Of a stretch of 64,000 bases of DNA, positions 1-7,955 are shown one piece after another. Made by a program: the position numbers and the translations under genes. Source of the DNA: Hyphomicrobium sp. (lineage in GTDB: Bacteria; Pseudomonadota; Alphaproteobacteria; Rhizobiales; Hyphomicrobiaceae); contig JAEUME010000018.1 of NCBI GenBank assembly GCA_016793445.1, positions 62,001 to 126,000 of the forward strand, in the 5' to 3' direction. Position 1 is the stretch's first letter, and every line of letters starts with the position of its first letter. Under the pieces are notes generated by a model. That model saw nothing but the letters and a program-made list of their open reading frames with translations. It did no database searches and was not told the DNA's origin.

Positions 1-214
1 CGGGCGAACCGTCGTCCACCTCGAAGCTGCCCGAAGTGCCCATGCCGATGACGGGGATCTTCTCACCCGTGGAGGGAATTTCCCGCAAAGTCATTCCGGT
101 TGCGGCGGATGCGGACATGCCGGCCGCGGCGCTGGCCGCGGTCGGATGTGCGTACACAGACGCAACGAAAGCGGCGGCAGCGGATTGTTGCATGAAATTC
201 CGGCGGGTTGGCAC
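1..214 (-). CDS. Aldo/keto reductase, exported (3' part outside window)
   Basis: Only the first 71 codons are present; the gene runs off the left edge. Translation from the GTG at 214 begins with a twin-arginine segment (TRRNF), an Ala-rich stretch, then REIPSTGEKIPVIGMGTSG, which resembles the first beta strand of the aldo/keto reductase barrel in a Tat-exported subgroup. A good Shine-Dalgarno sequence (GGGAGGAA) lies 2 bases before the GTG, supporting this start. Members reduce carbonyl compounds with NADPH, but the substrate cannot be guessed here and the catalytic Tyr/Lys/His lie outside the window. Confidence 0.6.
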   Translation of the reverse strand, partial: MPTRRNFMQQSAAAAFVASVYAHPTAASAAAGMSASAATGMTLREIPSTGEKIPVIGMGTSGSFEVDDGSP

Positions 215-330
215 GCGTTCCTCCCGAGTATGGATTTTCCTTAGGTCCGCGCCGCGCGCAGTCCTGAGTTTGTATATAGGGCAGCGCGGGGAGGGTGCCA
301 GGGTGGCGCACACGGATTGCGAATTTCGCA

Positions 331-735
331 TCACTTCTTATAGCGTGCGACGAGACGCATGAAGGCCTCGACACGCTCGGCATCCTGATATTCGCACCAG
401 CGGATGATCTTTCCATCGCGGAAGGATGCGATGACGCGCATCACGCCATCGATGGTCTCGCCGCTTTCGCGATGGCGGAACGCATAGTCGATTTGCGTGC
501 GCAGTCCCTCATCGCACGGCAGGATGGTGCGCAAGGCAAAACGCGTGACGTCAAAATCTCCCATCAGTTTCTGGAGCCGCTGGCGTATGCCATCGTGGCC
601 GTCGAACACGAGCTCTGCCGGTGTGAAGACGACGAACGTCGCTTCCGGATCAAAATAAAACAGGGCCGATTCGATATCTTCCAAAGCAATGGCGGTCGCC
701 AGGGCTTCAAACACGCCCTCGTCGTCTGCAATCAA
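331..735 (-). CDS. SnoaL-like / NTF2-fold protein
   Basis: A 134-residue protein with the layout of the NTF2-like superfamily: an N-terminal helix, the FDPEATFVVF strand region, a central helix (GIRQRLQKLMGDF), and a C-terminal sheet with FRDGKIIRWCEYQD. Families of this fold include ketosteroid isomerase, polyketide cyclases and many proteins of unknown role, so no reaction is assigned. The start is read as TTG at 735 with GAGG upstream, because the frame has a stop a few codons earlier and no ATG near the N-terminus. It stands alone between a reductase gene and recJ. Confidence 0.65.
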   Translation of the reverse strand: MIADDEGVFEALATAIALEDIESALFYFDPEATFVVFTPAELVFDGHDGIRQRLQKLMGDFDVTRFALRTILPCDEGLRTQIDYAFRHRESGETIDGVMRVIASFRDGKIIRWCEYQDAERVEAFMRLVARYKK

Positions 736-883
736 AACGCTCGTGCCTCAAAATCAACGGTGTTGAAAAGTCATACTAAAATCAAGCTGTCGGTTCATAT
801 CACGAAACCTGGTTGTGGGCAGGAGGGGAGCCACCGGGCAGCGCTGTAGCGAATCGTCCTAGGTGTTTGGGGGGAGGACCGCC

Positions 884-2734
884 ATGACAGCGCTTCGAAA
901 GCCTTTGCAGACGCTTGCGCCACCCGGGCCGGCGCCGTTTCTGGGGGTCGCAAAATCCGCCAAGGGGCTGGTTTGGCGCGAGCGGCTCAGCGACGACGCC
1001 CGCCCATCTGCCGTTGCGATTTCGCAGCGCTTTGGTCTGCCGGAATTGATGGGCCGGGTTCTTGCGGCGCGCGGATCTTCGCTGGAAGATGCGGAATTGT
1101 TCTTGGATCCAACGATCAAGGCCCTGATGCCGGATCCGAGCGCATTGCGCGATATGGACAGAGCCGCCATGCGCCTTGCGGATGCCATCCAGGCCGGCAC
1201 ACCCGTTGCAATCTTCGGCGATTACGATGTTGACGGCGCGTGCTCGAGCGCGCTGCTTGCCCGTTTTCTGGCCCACCATGGCACGAAATCGCGCATCTAT
1301 ATTCCCGATCGCATATTCGAAGGCTATGGCCCGAACGCGGCAGCTATCGAGCAGCTCATCAAGGAAGGCGCGGGGCTGATCGTGACCGTCGACTGCGGCA
1401 CGACAAGCTTCGCACCTTTTGCGGTCGCCAAAACTCTTCAAACGGATGTTGTCGTCATCGACCATCATCAAGCCGATGAGCGGCTTCCGGACGTTTATGC
1501 GCTCGTCAATCCAAACCGTCAGGACGATGTTTCGGGCCAGGGGCACTTGTGCGCCGCCGGCGTGGTGTTCCTGGTGCTTGTTGCGGTCACGCGAACGCTG
1601 CGTGCGCGCAATTTCTACGATGGCAAGCCAGCACCCGATCTTCTCGGGATGCTGGATCTCGTTGCCTTGGCGACCGTCGCCGACGTCGTGCCGCTTACGG
1701 GTCTCAACCGCGCCTACGTGAAAAAGGGGCTTGCGGTGATGCATCAGCGCGAGAACGCAGGCTTGCGCGCGCTTGCGGATGCCGCCGCGCTGACCCAGGC
1801 GCCGACGCCTTATCATTTGGGTTTTATCCTGGGACCGCGGATCAACGCTGGCGGGCGCATCGGCGATGCAGGACTTGGGGCGAAACTTCTCACAACGTCC
1901 GACGAGATCGAGGCGCAGCGCATCGCGCAATTGCTCGACCGGCTCAACAAGGAGCGCAAGGACATCGAGACCGCCATGCTCGAAGAAGCGATCGGTCTCG
2001 GCGAAGCCCAGGTGATGGATGACGCCCAGCGTCCGATCGTGATCGTGGGCTCGGATGTGTTCCATAAGGGCATCGTCGGACTCGTGGCGAGCCGGTTGAC
2101 GGAACGATTTCGCCGTCCCTCGTGCGTAATTGCGTGGGAGAAGGCAGCCGATGGCGCCGAGGGCGAAGGGACCGGCTCGTTACGCTCCGTTCCGGGCGTC
2201 GATCTTGGCGCCGCCGTGCGCGCCGCGGCGGCCGAAGGGTTGTTGGTCAAGGGCGGTGGCCATGCCATGGCTGCAGGCCTCACCGTCACGCGCTCCAACT
2301 TCGCAGCGCTGGAAAACTATCTCGCCAAGGCGCTGGCCCAGGCAACGAGCCAGGCGCGCCTGTTGGCGTCGCTCGAGGTCGATGCGGCGCTTCTGGCATC
2401 CGGTGCAACAGATGATCTGCTGACGCTTGTCGAGCGCGCAGGCCCCTTCGGCCAGGGAAATCCCCAGCCGCGCTTTGCATTTCCCGCCCATCGCGTGAAG
2501 TTCGCCAAGATCGTCGGGGAGGCGCACGTCCGGCTGATGCTCGAGGCTCAGGACGGCGCGCGGCTCGAGGCGATCGCGTTCCGCGCCGCGGGCCAGCCGC
2601 TGGGAGATCTGCTCATGAATGCGGGCGGTCTCCCGCTGCATGTTGCGGGCCACTTGCGGCGCGACACATGGGGAGGACGCTCGCGGATCGAACTCGCCAT
2701 CGACGATGCCGCCGACCCGCGGATGTGCGTTTAA
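884..2734 (+). CDS. recJ: Single-stranded-DNA-specific exonuclease RecJ
   Basis: RecJ is a 5'-3' exonuclease on single-stranded DNA used in recombinational repair by the RecF route and in mismatch and base-excision repair. The 616-residue product has the DHH-family motifs: DYDVDG (metal-binding), a later VTVDCGT segment, VIDHHQ (the DHH motif itself) and, in the C-terminal half, GGGHAMAAG of the DHHA1 domain, followed by an OB-fold-like tail. The ATG at 884 is chosen because a strong GGGGAGG ribosome site ends 6 bases before it; an earlier in-frame GTG at 863 would bury that site. Length fits the family. Confidence 0.95.
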   Translation: MTALRKPLQTLAPPGPAPFLGVAKSAKGLVWRERLSDDARPSAVAISQRFGLPELMGRVLAARGSSLEDAELFLDPTIKALMPDPSALRDMDRAAMRLADAIQAGTPVAIFGDYDVDGACSSALLARFLAHHGTKSRIYIPDRIFEGYGPNAAAIEQLIKEGAGLIVTVDCGTTSFAPFAVAKTLQTDVVVIDHHQADERLPDVYALVNPNRQDDVSGQGHLCAAGVVFLVLVAVTRTLRARNFYDGKPAPDLLGMLDLVALATVADVVPLTGLNRAYVKKGLAVMHQRENAGLRALADAAALTQAPTPYHLGFILGPRINAGGRIGDAGLGAKLLTTSDEIEAQRIAQLLDRLNKERKDIETAMLEEAIGLGEAQVMDDAQRPIVIVGSDVFHKGIVGLVASRLTERFRRPSCVIAWEKAADGAEGEGTGSLRSVPGVDLGAAVRAAAAEGLLVKGGGHAMAAGLTVTRSNFAALENYLAKALAQATSQARLLASLEVDAALLASGATDDLLTLVERAGPFGQGNPQPRFAFPAHRVKFAKIVGEAHVRLMLEAQDGARLEAIAFRAAGQPLGDLLMNAGGLPLHVAGHLRRDTWGGRSRIELAIDDAADPRMCV

Positions 2735-2790
2735 CTCCATGCATTTGCAGAGGGGTTCACCCTGTCGCAGGGCGCAAAAAGAGGCCCCGC

Positions 2791-2819
2791 TTGCCAGCCT
2801 GCCCAAAGCTGCCTATAGG
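2791..2819 (+). promoter_or_regulatory. Probable promoter of tRNA-Glu
   Basis: TTGCCA (2791-2796), a 17-base spacer and TATAGG (2814-2819) match an alphaproteobacterial housekeeping promoter; transcription would start about 25 bases before the tRNA. Motif match only. Confidence 0.45.
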
Positions 2820-2851
2820 GAACGCTCCCCGTGCAAGGCTGCGGGCGGTGC

Positions 2852-2926
2852 GCTCCCTTCGTCTATCGGTTAGGACGTCAGATTTTCAATCTGAAAAGAC
2901 GGGTTCGACTCCCGTAGGGAGCGCCA
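2852..2926 (+). tRNA. tRNA-Glu (anticodon TTC), CCA encoded
   Basis: The acceptor arm GCTCCCT (2852-2858) pairs with AGGGAGC (2916-2922); G2923 is the discriminator and CCA (2924-2926) is encoded. The anticodon stem TCAGA/TCTGA encloses a seven-base loop with TTC at 2885-2887, and the T arm ACGGG/CCCGT encloses TTCGACT. All arms fold without mismatch. The 3' end serves as the attachment site of the small insert that follows, which restores the tRNA sequence at the junction. Confidence 0.97.
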
Positions 2927-2944
2927 TGGTATCAAACCCATTGG
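2909..2944. repeat. attL-like direct repeat, tRNA-Glu 3' end
   Basis: This 36-base segment covers the last part of the tRNA T arm, the acceptor 3' strand, CCA and 18 bases beyond. It recurs at 5045-5080 with one mismatch (C2913 against T5049); the 31 bases 2914-2944 and 5050-5080 are identical. A tRNA 3'-end repeat bounding a segment is the hallmark of tyrosine-recombinase integration. Confidence 0.85.
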
Positions 2945-2950
2945 CACTCC

Positions 2951-3220
2951 TTAACTTTCGATTAATTCCGCAAAAACAAAGGCCTCTTGAGGCATCTGAT
3001 ACACCCGACCTGATACATACGGGGTATGGATGAGATGTCTACAAAGCTCCCCGGATTGCGCCAAAGACACCTCGCATGGGAGGTCCGCAAACGCGTGCCT
3101 TAGGACATCCGCGCGTCCTTCGGTAAGCAGGAAGTCATCAAGCCGCTTCAGACGCGCCACAACACCGGCAAATATACATATTAATCCGTATACGTATAAA
3201 TACCACCTGTGCCACATCAT
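2951..3220 (-). CDS. Hypothetical protein inside island
   Basis: An 89-residue ORF whose stop codon lies 7 bases inside attL. It begins with a hydrophobic stretch (YLYVYGLICIFAGVV) and continues as a charged region with no motif I recognise. No convincing ribosome site is visible before the ATG. It could be a real small membrane-anchored protein, the 3' remnant of a longer gene (position beside attL is where an integrase often sits, but no recombinase motif is seen), or chance. Confidence 0.3.
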   Translation of the reverse strand: MMWHRWYLYVYGLICIFAGVVARLKRLDDFLLTEGRADVLRHAFADLPCEVSLAQSGELCRHLIHTPYVSGRVYQMPQEAFVFAELIES

Positions 3221-3244
3221 TACGCCACCGCTTCGCAGGTTTTT

Positions 3245-3544
3245 TCAAAACCCCTCGCGCACCCGCCGCGCGTATCGCCCTCGTTCAATTTCGGGAATGA
3301 CATGCGACTTCGCGCGAAGATCGCAAGCGCCAAACTCGCTAAAATTCATTCGGGCTTGTCGCAATGTGAGCCCGTTATTTGGTGCCGACTTCAAATCGAG
3401 TTGCTGAATGTCTTGGCCGTCATCCTCCCAAAAGCAGATTGGGCAAATCAGGAAGCTACCGCGCTCTGGCAGTGTCACATAATCACAGCAAGGGCACGGG
3501 TATTGCGGGCTGGCGTCGTCAGGCGCGTACCATTTATGTTTCAT
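3245..3544 (-). CDS. CPCC family cysteine-rich protein
   Basis: The 99-residue product contains YPCPCCDYVTLPERG followed by ICPICFWEDDGQD, the paired CPCC and CPxC knuckles of the Cys_rich_CPCC family, probably a zinc-binding fold. The function of the family is unknown; members are scattered among bacterial accessory regions, which agrees with its position inside the tRNA-Glu island. The ribosome-binding site is weak. It is one of only two ORFs in the insert with recognisable domain-level similarity. Confidence 0.75.
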   Translation of the reverse strand: MKHKWYAPDDASPQYPCPCCDYVTLPERGSFLICPICFWEDDGQDIQQLDLKSAPNNGLTLRQARMNFSEFGACDLRAKSHVIPEIERGRYARRVREGF

Positions 3545-3673
3545 GGCGAAATTCTTTCGTCAGACGCCTGTGCGGACTTCCATAGCTGCGTCTTCACAAC
3601 AATACCCCTCGTCACCGAGCTTCGCTGCCACACAGCAAAACCATGCCGCGCTCCGTTTCATTTTTTTGAAGCA

Positions 3674-4186
3674 TCAGCCAATCTTGGATTGAACCAACGA
3701 AATGAATTCCTGCTCCTGCTTGGCATTAGTGAATGCCGAACGGGCAATAATGATCCCCGCCGCCGGGTCGGTCCAAAGTACCAGTACAAGACGCTGTAGT
3801 GAAACTGAGCGGATCAACTTCCAACTGACTTCTTCTTTGAGAAGATCGCTCGCAACATGGACACCGCCGTCATCGACCGACAATGAGCGGTTACCTAACA
3901 CCAAGCCATCCTCTCGAAATATCCGTGTTACGGCTCGCCGGGCCAGGACCGTATCTGTGATTTTATTTATCAGCCAGAACGTCCAAGCTCCCGTAAAAAA
4001 GGCCAAGTATGCAATCTCGCTTCCAGTGATGCGCCAAGCTGCGATGCCGAGGGCGGCAATAATCGAACCTACAACGAGTCCCCAAATTCTTTGCCCCTGC
4101 CGTCCGTTGACATGAAGAAGCTCCCGTGAACGGGCTATGCAGAAGTCGTCATAGTGCTTGCTTTCCAGCTTGTAGTTTAAATGCAT
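3674..4186 (-). CDS. YcxB-like membrane protein
   Basis: The 170-residue product has a cytoplasmic N-terminus (KLESKHYDDFCIARSR), two adjacent membrane segments (roughly residues 34-50 and 58-74), and a C-terminal soluble part with EDGLVLGNRSLSVDDGG and SWKLIRSVSLQRLVLVLW, the arrangement of YcxB-like C-terminal domain proteins. Their function is unknown. A GAGGGTC motif lies about 9 bases upstream of the ATG at 4186. It belongs to the insert downstream of tRNA-Glu and is apparently intact. Confidence 0.6.
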   Translation of the reverse strand: MHLNYKLESKHYDDFCIARSRELLHVNGRQGQRIWGLVVGSIIAALGIAAWRITGSEIAYLAFFTGAWTFWLINKITDTVLARRAVTRIFREDGLVLGNRSLSVDDGGVHVASDLLKEEVSWKLIRSVSLQRLVLVLWTDPAAGIIIARSAFTNAKQEQEFISLVQSKIG

Positions 4187-4462
4187 TCTCGGGGGACCCT
4201 CAGCACCTTCGAAAACCCGGCTTCAAAGTACCAGAGCGAAAAGGCCGTTGTGATGCGGACACGCTGCATGTCAAGCGGACCCTTGAAGCACCCGCACCAT
4301 ATCCTTCGCCACCATCTCCACCGCCTGCGCAAGCACCTTGACGCCCGGGCGCGCGGCGTATGCGATGTTGTGCAGAATCATTTCATCATACTCGTTTGCA
4401 GGCGATAGTGGCTTTCATCGGTAAAGGGTCACACGCGCCGCGCCACGAATTGGAGCCGCCGC

Positions 4463-4955
4463 ATGAATGAACTAGCGAAGGCCCTTGCGGAGAGCGCCCG
4501 GAAAGGGCAGCACGCGCAGCTCGTTTCACTTTACTCCGATCTGCTGACCGCAACCTATGACAAGGCTACGGCATACCTCAATGTCGTGACGCTTGGCGGA
4601 TACGCGGCCTTCTTCGGGCTCTGGAGTCTCGTAGGAGGCGAAATCGCACCGACGTTGAAGTTCTGGTCGGCGTTGCTGCTTGGCATATCAGTGCTGTTGT
4701 TCGTAGGGTTTGAAGTCTTCAAGGCCGCGCTGCTTCACTGGCAGATACGTGGTATGATGAAGTTGGCGAGGACGCCGCTACAACGCCGTTGCAGGCCCTG
4801 ATTGCAAAGACCTCAGAATTCGATAAGGCGCAGATTTACCGTCGAAGATCGCGGTCGCCGTCTGGATTGTTGTTTTTCCGCTCACGTTAATCACAGGCGT
4901 GGGCGGCGCCGTAGTAATGCTATACGCATTCGCACTGAGGCTTTGGTCTCTCTGA
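4463..4955 (+). pseudogene. Membrane protein gene broken by two frameshifts
   Basis: The reading frame starts well (GGAG 7 bases before the ATG at 4463) and encodes a helix and two membrane segments (ATAYLNVVTLGGYAAFFGLW and FWSALLLGISVLLFVGF). It then runs to an unconvincing stop at 4801. Continuation is seen in the other two frames: around 4795-4845 another frame reads ALIAKTSEFDKAQIYRR, and from 4848 the third frame reads a membrane segment IAVAVWIVVFPLTLITGVGG ending LRLWSL and TGA at 4953-4955. Two single-base losses explain this. It is either a decayed gene of the island or the result of sequencing errors. The family is not recognised. Confidence 0.6.
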
Positions 4956-5044
4956 ATTTGGGGCCTTTGATGCTGCCCACAAACCTGCTACACAGTGTGC
5001 AATCAGAGGCCGACACGTCGTTGTTTTAGCTGGCGAATTTTAAG

Positions 5045-5080
5045 CTCCTGTAGGGAGCGCCATGGTATCAAACCCATTGG
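5045..5080. repeat. attR-like direct repeat of tRNA-Glu 3' end
   Basis: Second copy of the 36-base repeat (see 2909-2944). Here the tRNA 3' fragment has no 5' half in front of it, as expected for the distal end of an element integrated at the 3' end of a tRNA gene. The single mismatch at 5049 falls in the T arm region. Confidence 0.85.
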
Positions 5081-5161
5081 TCGTGTGTTCCCACGCCGCG
5101 CTCGCGGCTCGCGCGCGCCATCTAACCTCATCATCCCCGTCCGCGCCGCGCCAGGATCGCC

Positions 5162-6013
5162 ATGTCTGCCGTTCTAGAAATCAAGTCCATCGCCCAGCTC
5201 CCCAAAACATATGCCGTCTGGTTTGTGGACATATGGGGCGTCTTGCATAACGGCGTGCGCCCGTACATGGGCGCGGTTGATGCCTGCCAGACGTTTCGGG
5301 CGCAAGGCGGCCGCGTCGTCCTCGTCTCGAATTCACCGCGCCCGCGCGAAGGCGTGGCTCTTCAGCTTGACGCGGTCGGAGTGCCGCGCGACGCCTACGA
5401 CGCGATCCTGACGTCTGGGGACGTTTCGCGCGCGCTGATTGCCGCCCATGACGGTGATACCGTTTTTCATCTGGGACCCGAGAGAGATCTGCCGGTTTAT
5501 CGCGGGCTTAACGTGACGCTGGGCGATCCCGGCGAGGCGCGTGCCGTTGTGTGCACGGGCTTGTTCGACGACGAGGTCGAAACGCCGGACGACTATCGCG
5601 ACTGTCTTGCGGCGTGCCATGCGTGCGGGCTGGAGATGATTTGCGTCAATCCCGATATCAAAGTGGAGCGCGGCGGGCGCATCATCTATTGCGCGGGTGC
5701 TCTTGCGCAGGCTTACCAGGAGATCGGCGGCAAGGTCCTCTATGCGGGCAAGCCGCACAAGCCCATCTACGATGCCGCGATGCGCATCGCTAGTGAGGTA
5801 TGTGGCGGCCCGCTCGATGCGGAGAAGGTGCTGGCCATAGGCGATGGGGTCAAGACCGACATCGCCGGTGCTATCGCTGCCGGCATTGATGCGGTGTACG
5901 TGGCGAGCAAGGTGAACATGGAGCACGACGAGACGCTTATCCAAGCGGCAGAGCGGTTGTTTGCCAGCCCCGTCAAACGTCCCATCGCTGTGATGCGCGC
6001 GCTCGTTTGGTAG
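5162..6013 (+). CDS. HAD-superfamily class IIA hydrolase (TIGR01459-like)
   Basis: The 283-residue product carries the HAD nucleophile region as WFVDIWGVLHNG, the class IIA variant in which the second Asp of DxD is replaced, motif II as LVSNSPRP, the lysine region YAGKPHKPIYDAA and motif III/IV as AIGDGVKTDIAGA. This fits the alphaproteobacterial HAD-IIA group related to NagD and p-nitrophenyl phosphatases; the natural substrate is not known. It has AGGA ahead of the ATG at 5162 and lies just beyond attR, so it probably followed tRNA-Glu directly before the island arrived. Confidence 0.85.
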   Translation: MSAVLEIKSIAQLPKTYAVWFVDIWGVLHNGVRPYMGAVDACQTFRAQGGRVVLVSNSPRPREGVALQLDAVGVPRDAYDAILTSGDVSRALIAAHDGDTVFHLGPERDLPVYRGLNVTLGDPGEARAVVCTGLFDDEVETPDDYRDCLAACHACGLEMICVNPDIKVERGGRIIYCAGALAQAYQEIGGKVLYAGKPHKPIYDAAMRIASEVCGGPLDAEKVLAIGDGVKTDIAGAIAAGIDAVYVASKVNMEHDETLIQAAERLFASPVKRPIAVMRALVW

Positions 6014-6039
6014 CGTTCCGGCCGAGCGCGCCTCTCCTT

Positions 6040-6185
6040 GTCATCCCGGCCGAGCGCAGCGAGAGCCGGGACCCAGGAGGCTTGGCGTGATATTGCGGTG
6101 AGATGCTTTGCGCTTCGCACTTATGCGCTGGGCCCCGGGTCGGCGCTCTGCCGGATTGCATCCGGCTTCGCTTGCCCGGGATGAC
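6040..6185. repeat. Palindromic intergenic repeat, copy 1
   Basis: A 146-base unit that begins GTCATCCCGG and ends CCCGGGATGAC, so the ends are inverted repeats. A second, closely similar unit follows at 6225-6369 and a third start (TGTCATCCCGGC) at 6391. The unit could fold into one long imperfect hairpin. No ORF is supported in it. It resembles the small non-autonomous palindromic repeats common between genes in this group of bacteria. Confidence 0.75.
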
Positions 6186-6224
6186 AAGATGTTGTGGTCC
6201 CGGCCGCGCGTTTTTTCTCTCCGT

Positions 6225-6369
6225 GTCATCCCGGCCAAGCGCAGCGCGCCCCGGGACCTAGGAGGGTTTGGTGTGGTCTTGCGATGAGATGTATTGCGCT
6301 TCGCACAGATGCGCTGGGTCCCGGGCCGGCGCTCGCCGGATTGCATCTGGCTCGCTTGCCCGGGATGAC
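6225..6369. repeat. Palindromic intergenic repeat, copy 2
   Basis: Second tandem copy (145 bases) of the unit at 6040-6185, with the same ends and the shared inner segments GATGCGCTGGG and GCCGGATTGCATC. Together with a third partial start after 6391 the repeats fill the 450 bases between the HAD hydrolase and quinone oxidoreductase genes, which converge here and could use the hairpins as transcript ends. Confidence 0.75.
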
Positions 6370-6466
6370 AAGGTGATGACAAGTTGGAGCTGTCATCCCG
6401 GCGCGCGCTGATCTGGTAGCACGCGAGTTTTAAGAGGGCGCGTTTGATCGGTTCTTTAAGAAAAGA

Positions 6467-7468
6467 TCAAGCGACCGTCAGCACGATCTTTCCGATGTGG
6501 GCGCCTTCCTCCATGCGCGCGTGTGCCCGCCCGGCATCCCGCAGCGCGAACGTGCTGTCGATGGGGATCTTGATCTGTCCCGATACGACGAGCGGCAGAA
6601 CCTTTTCCTCGATGTCACGGGCGATTGCCCCCTTCACCGCGGTGCTCCGGATGCGCAGCGTCGAGCCCGTGATCGTAAGGCGCTTCAACATCACGCGCAT
6701 GAAGTCGATCGTGGCCGTCGAACCTTTCTGGTAGGCGATGTTGACGAGCCGCCCATCATCGGCGAGCGAGCGGATATTCTTCTCGATGTAATCGCCTCCG
6801 ACCATGTCGAGAATGACATCGACACCGCGGCCTTGCGTTTCGGCTTTGATGACCTCCGCGAAGTCCTGCGTCTTGTAGTCGATGGCGTGATCGGCGCCGA
6901 GCGCACGGGCCGCGGCGCACTTCTCTTGCGAGCCGGCCGTCGCGTACACCTTCGCGCCGAAGGCTTTCGCGAGCTGGATGGCAGTGACACCGATGCCGCT
7001 CGTGCCGCCATGCACGAGGAAGCTTTCGCCCGCTTTCAAGCCACCACGCTGGAAGACGTTGTGCCAGACTGTGAAGAAGGTTTCCGGCATTGCGGCAGCT
7101 TCGGTGAGAGGCATGCCGTCCGGGACACGAATGCAGCATGCTTCCTCTGCGTTGGCGTACTGCGCATAACCGCCGCCGTTGAGCAGCGCCATGACCGTAT
7201 CGCCGATTTGCAGCCCCGCCGTGCCGGACCCAAGCGCAACCACCGTTCCGGCAGCCTCCAGGCCAGGCAGCTCGCTATGACCTCTGGGTGCGGGGTAAAG
7301 CCCCTTGCGTTGCAGGACGTCGGGCCGGTTGACGCCGGCGGCCGCAACCTTGATCAAGACCTGTCCCTGACCGGGTCGTGGCAGCGGCAGGCTCACCGGC
7401 TTCAACACATCCGGTTCTCCTTTGCCGTCGATCGCAATTGCCGTCATCGTGTCTGCAAGGGTCGTCAT
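6467..7468 (-). CDS. NAD(P)H quinone oxidoreductase, zinc-free MDR family (PIG3-like)
   Basis: A 333-residue medium-chain reductase/dehydrogenase of the quinone oxidoreductase type. It has the GroES-like N-terminal part (VNRPDVLQRKGLYPAPRG, GLEAAGTVV), then the Rossmann domain with GGTSGIGVTAIQLAKAFGA and the second NADP-contact area YATAGSQEKC. The zinc ligands of the alcohol dehydrogenases are absent, as usual for this group, which reduces quinones with NADPH. The ATG at 7468 has GAGG about 13 bases upstream; a second ATG at 7447 lacks a site. It is transcribed toward the palindromic repeats and alone. Confidence 0.9.
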   Translation of the reverse strand: MTTLADTMTAIAIDGKGEPDVLKPVSLPLPRPGQGQVLIKVAAAGVNRPDVLQRKGLYPAPRGHSELPGLEAAGTVVALGSGTAGLQIGDTVMALLNGGGYAQYANAEEACCIRVPDGMPLTEAAAMPETFFTVWHNVFQRGGLKAGESFLVHGGTSGIGVTAIQLAKAFGAKVYATAGSQEKCAAARALGADHAIDYKTQDFAEVIKAETQGRGVDVILDMVGGDYIEKNIRSLADDGRLVNIAYQKGSTATIDFMRVMLKRLTITGSTLRIRSTAVKGAIARDIEEKVLPLVVSGQIKIPIDSTFALRDAGRAHARMEEGAHIGKIVLTVA

Positions 7469-7601
7469 CGTTGCTTTTATCCTCTAAAGTCCAGCTCGAC
7501 ACATGCATCACAGGGCCGAAAGGCACAAGCATTGGCGTGTGCCGTGCGCGAAATGAGAGGCTCGGGACGCGCGCGCTGGTGGTCACAGGGGATCAGGCAT
7601 C

Positions 7602-7784
7602 ATGGATTGGGATGAAGCACGTCCGGCGCCGAAGGTTCACCTGGGCGAGCCGCTTACCACATTGTCGGTTGGGGAACTTGAAGCTCGCATCGTTGCGCTT
7701 CACCAGGAGATCGAGCGCGTGTCGGCGGAACTGGCAAAGAAGAAGGCACACGAAGCCGCAGCTTCGGCTCTATTCAAGTCTTGA
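7602..7784 (+). CDS. DUF1192 family protein
   Basis: A 60-residue protein containing the DUF1192 core: HLGEPLTTLSVGELEARI followed by a short coiled-coil (ALHQEIERVSAELAKKKA). DUF1192 proteins are widespread in alphaproteobacteria, often near quinone reductase or rcdA genes, and have no assigned function. The ATG at 7602 has AGGGGA about 10 bases before it. The gene is divergent from the quinone oxidoreductase and lies upstream of a CtrA box and sRNA candidate. Confidence 0.85.
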   Translation: MDWDEARPAPKVHLGEPLTTLSVGELEARIVALHQEIERVSAELAKKKAHEAAASALFKS

Positions 7785-7916
7785 AAATTTATGAACGGAA
7801 CATCGCGCCGAAACGGTGAACGGCGCGTTGCGTTGTGAGTTCGCTCACACCGGTTGCTAACAAAGTGCGGAGGCGCGCTCGCGGCATTTGGACGTGTTCT
7901 GTATTGCGACGCGCGC

Positions 7917-7931
7917 TTAACGGCCACTTAA
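7917..7931 (+). promoter_or_regulatory. CtrA box TTAA-N7-TTAA
   Basis: TTAACGGCCACTTAACC is a perfect full CtrA recognition sequence (both halves TTAAC). A TATCAT hexamer follows at 7946-7951, about 14 bases past the second half, well placed as a -10 element. The nearest downstream units are the sRNA candidate (7956-8052) and, 296 bases on, rcdA. Confidence 0.65.
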
Positions 7932-7955
7932 CCCTACTCAATCATTATCATGTGT

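Larger units (their letters stand above)
2909..5080. mobile_element. Small tRNA-Glu-integrated genomic island, no integrase seen
   Basis: The segment between the two direct repeats (about 2.1 kb) is compositionally different from the flanks: it is visibly richer in A+T (for example 3160-3230 and 3660-3720), its ORFs are short and unrelated, and one gene is frameshifted. It holds, on the minus strand, a hypothetical ORF, a CPCC-type cysteine-rich protein and a YcxB-like membrane protein, and on the plus strand a broken membrane-protein gene. The stretch 4187-4462 has no gene I can support. No tyrosine or serine recombinase, excisionase or replication gene is visible, so it is either a decayed remnant or an element moved by an integrase supplied elsewhere. 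Confidence 0.75.

Noticed and set aside
800..2065. 421-residue minus-strand ORF
   Set aside because: It is antisense to recJ, rich in Arg and His as expected of a shadow frame, and has no ribosome site.
2951..2965. TTAA-N7-TTAA box just inside attL
   Set aside because: It matches the CtrA pattern (TTAACTTTCGATTAA) but lies in the A+T-rich island over the stop of a minus-strand ORF, with no downstream plus-strand gene; chance is likely.
3209..3799. 196-residue plus-strand ORF in the island
   Set aside because: It lies opposite the CPCC gene and the 3' end of the YcxB-like gene; their recognisable motifs are on the minus strand.
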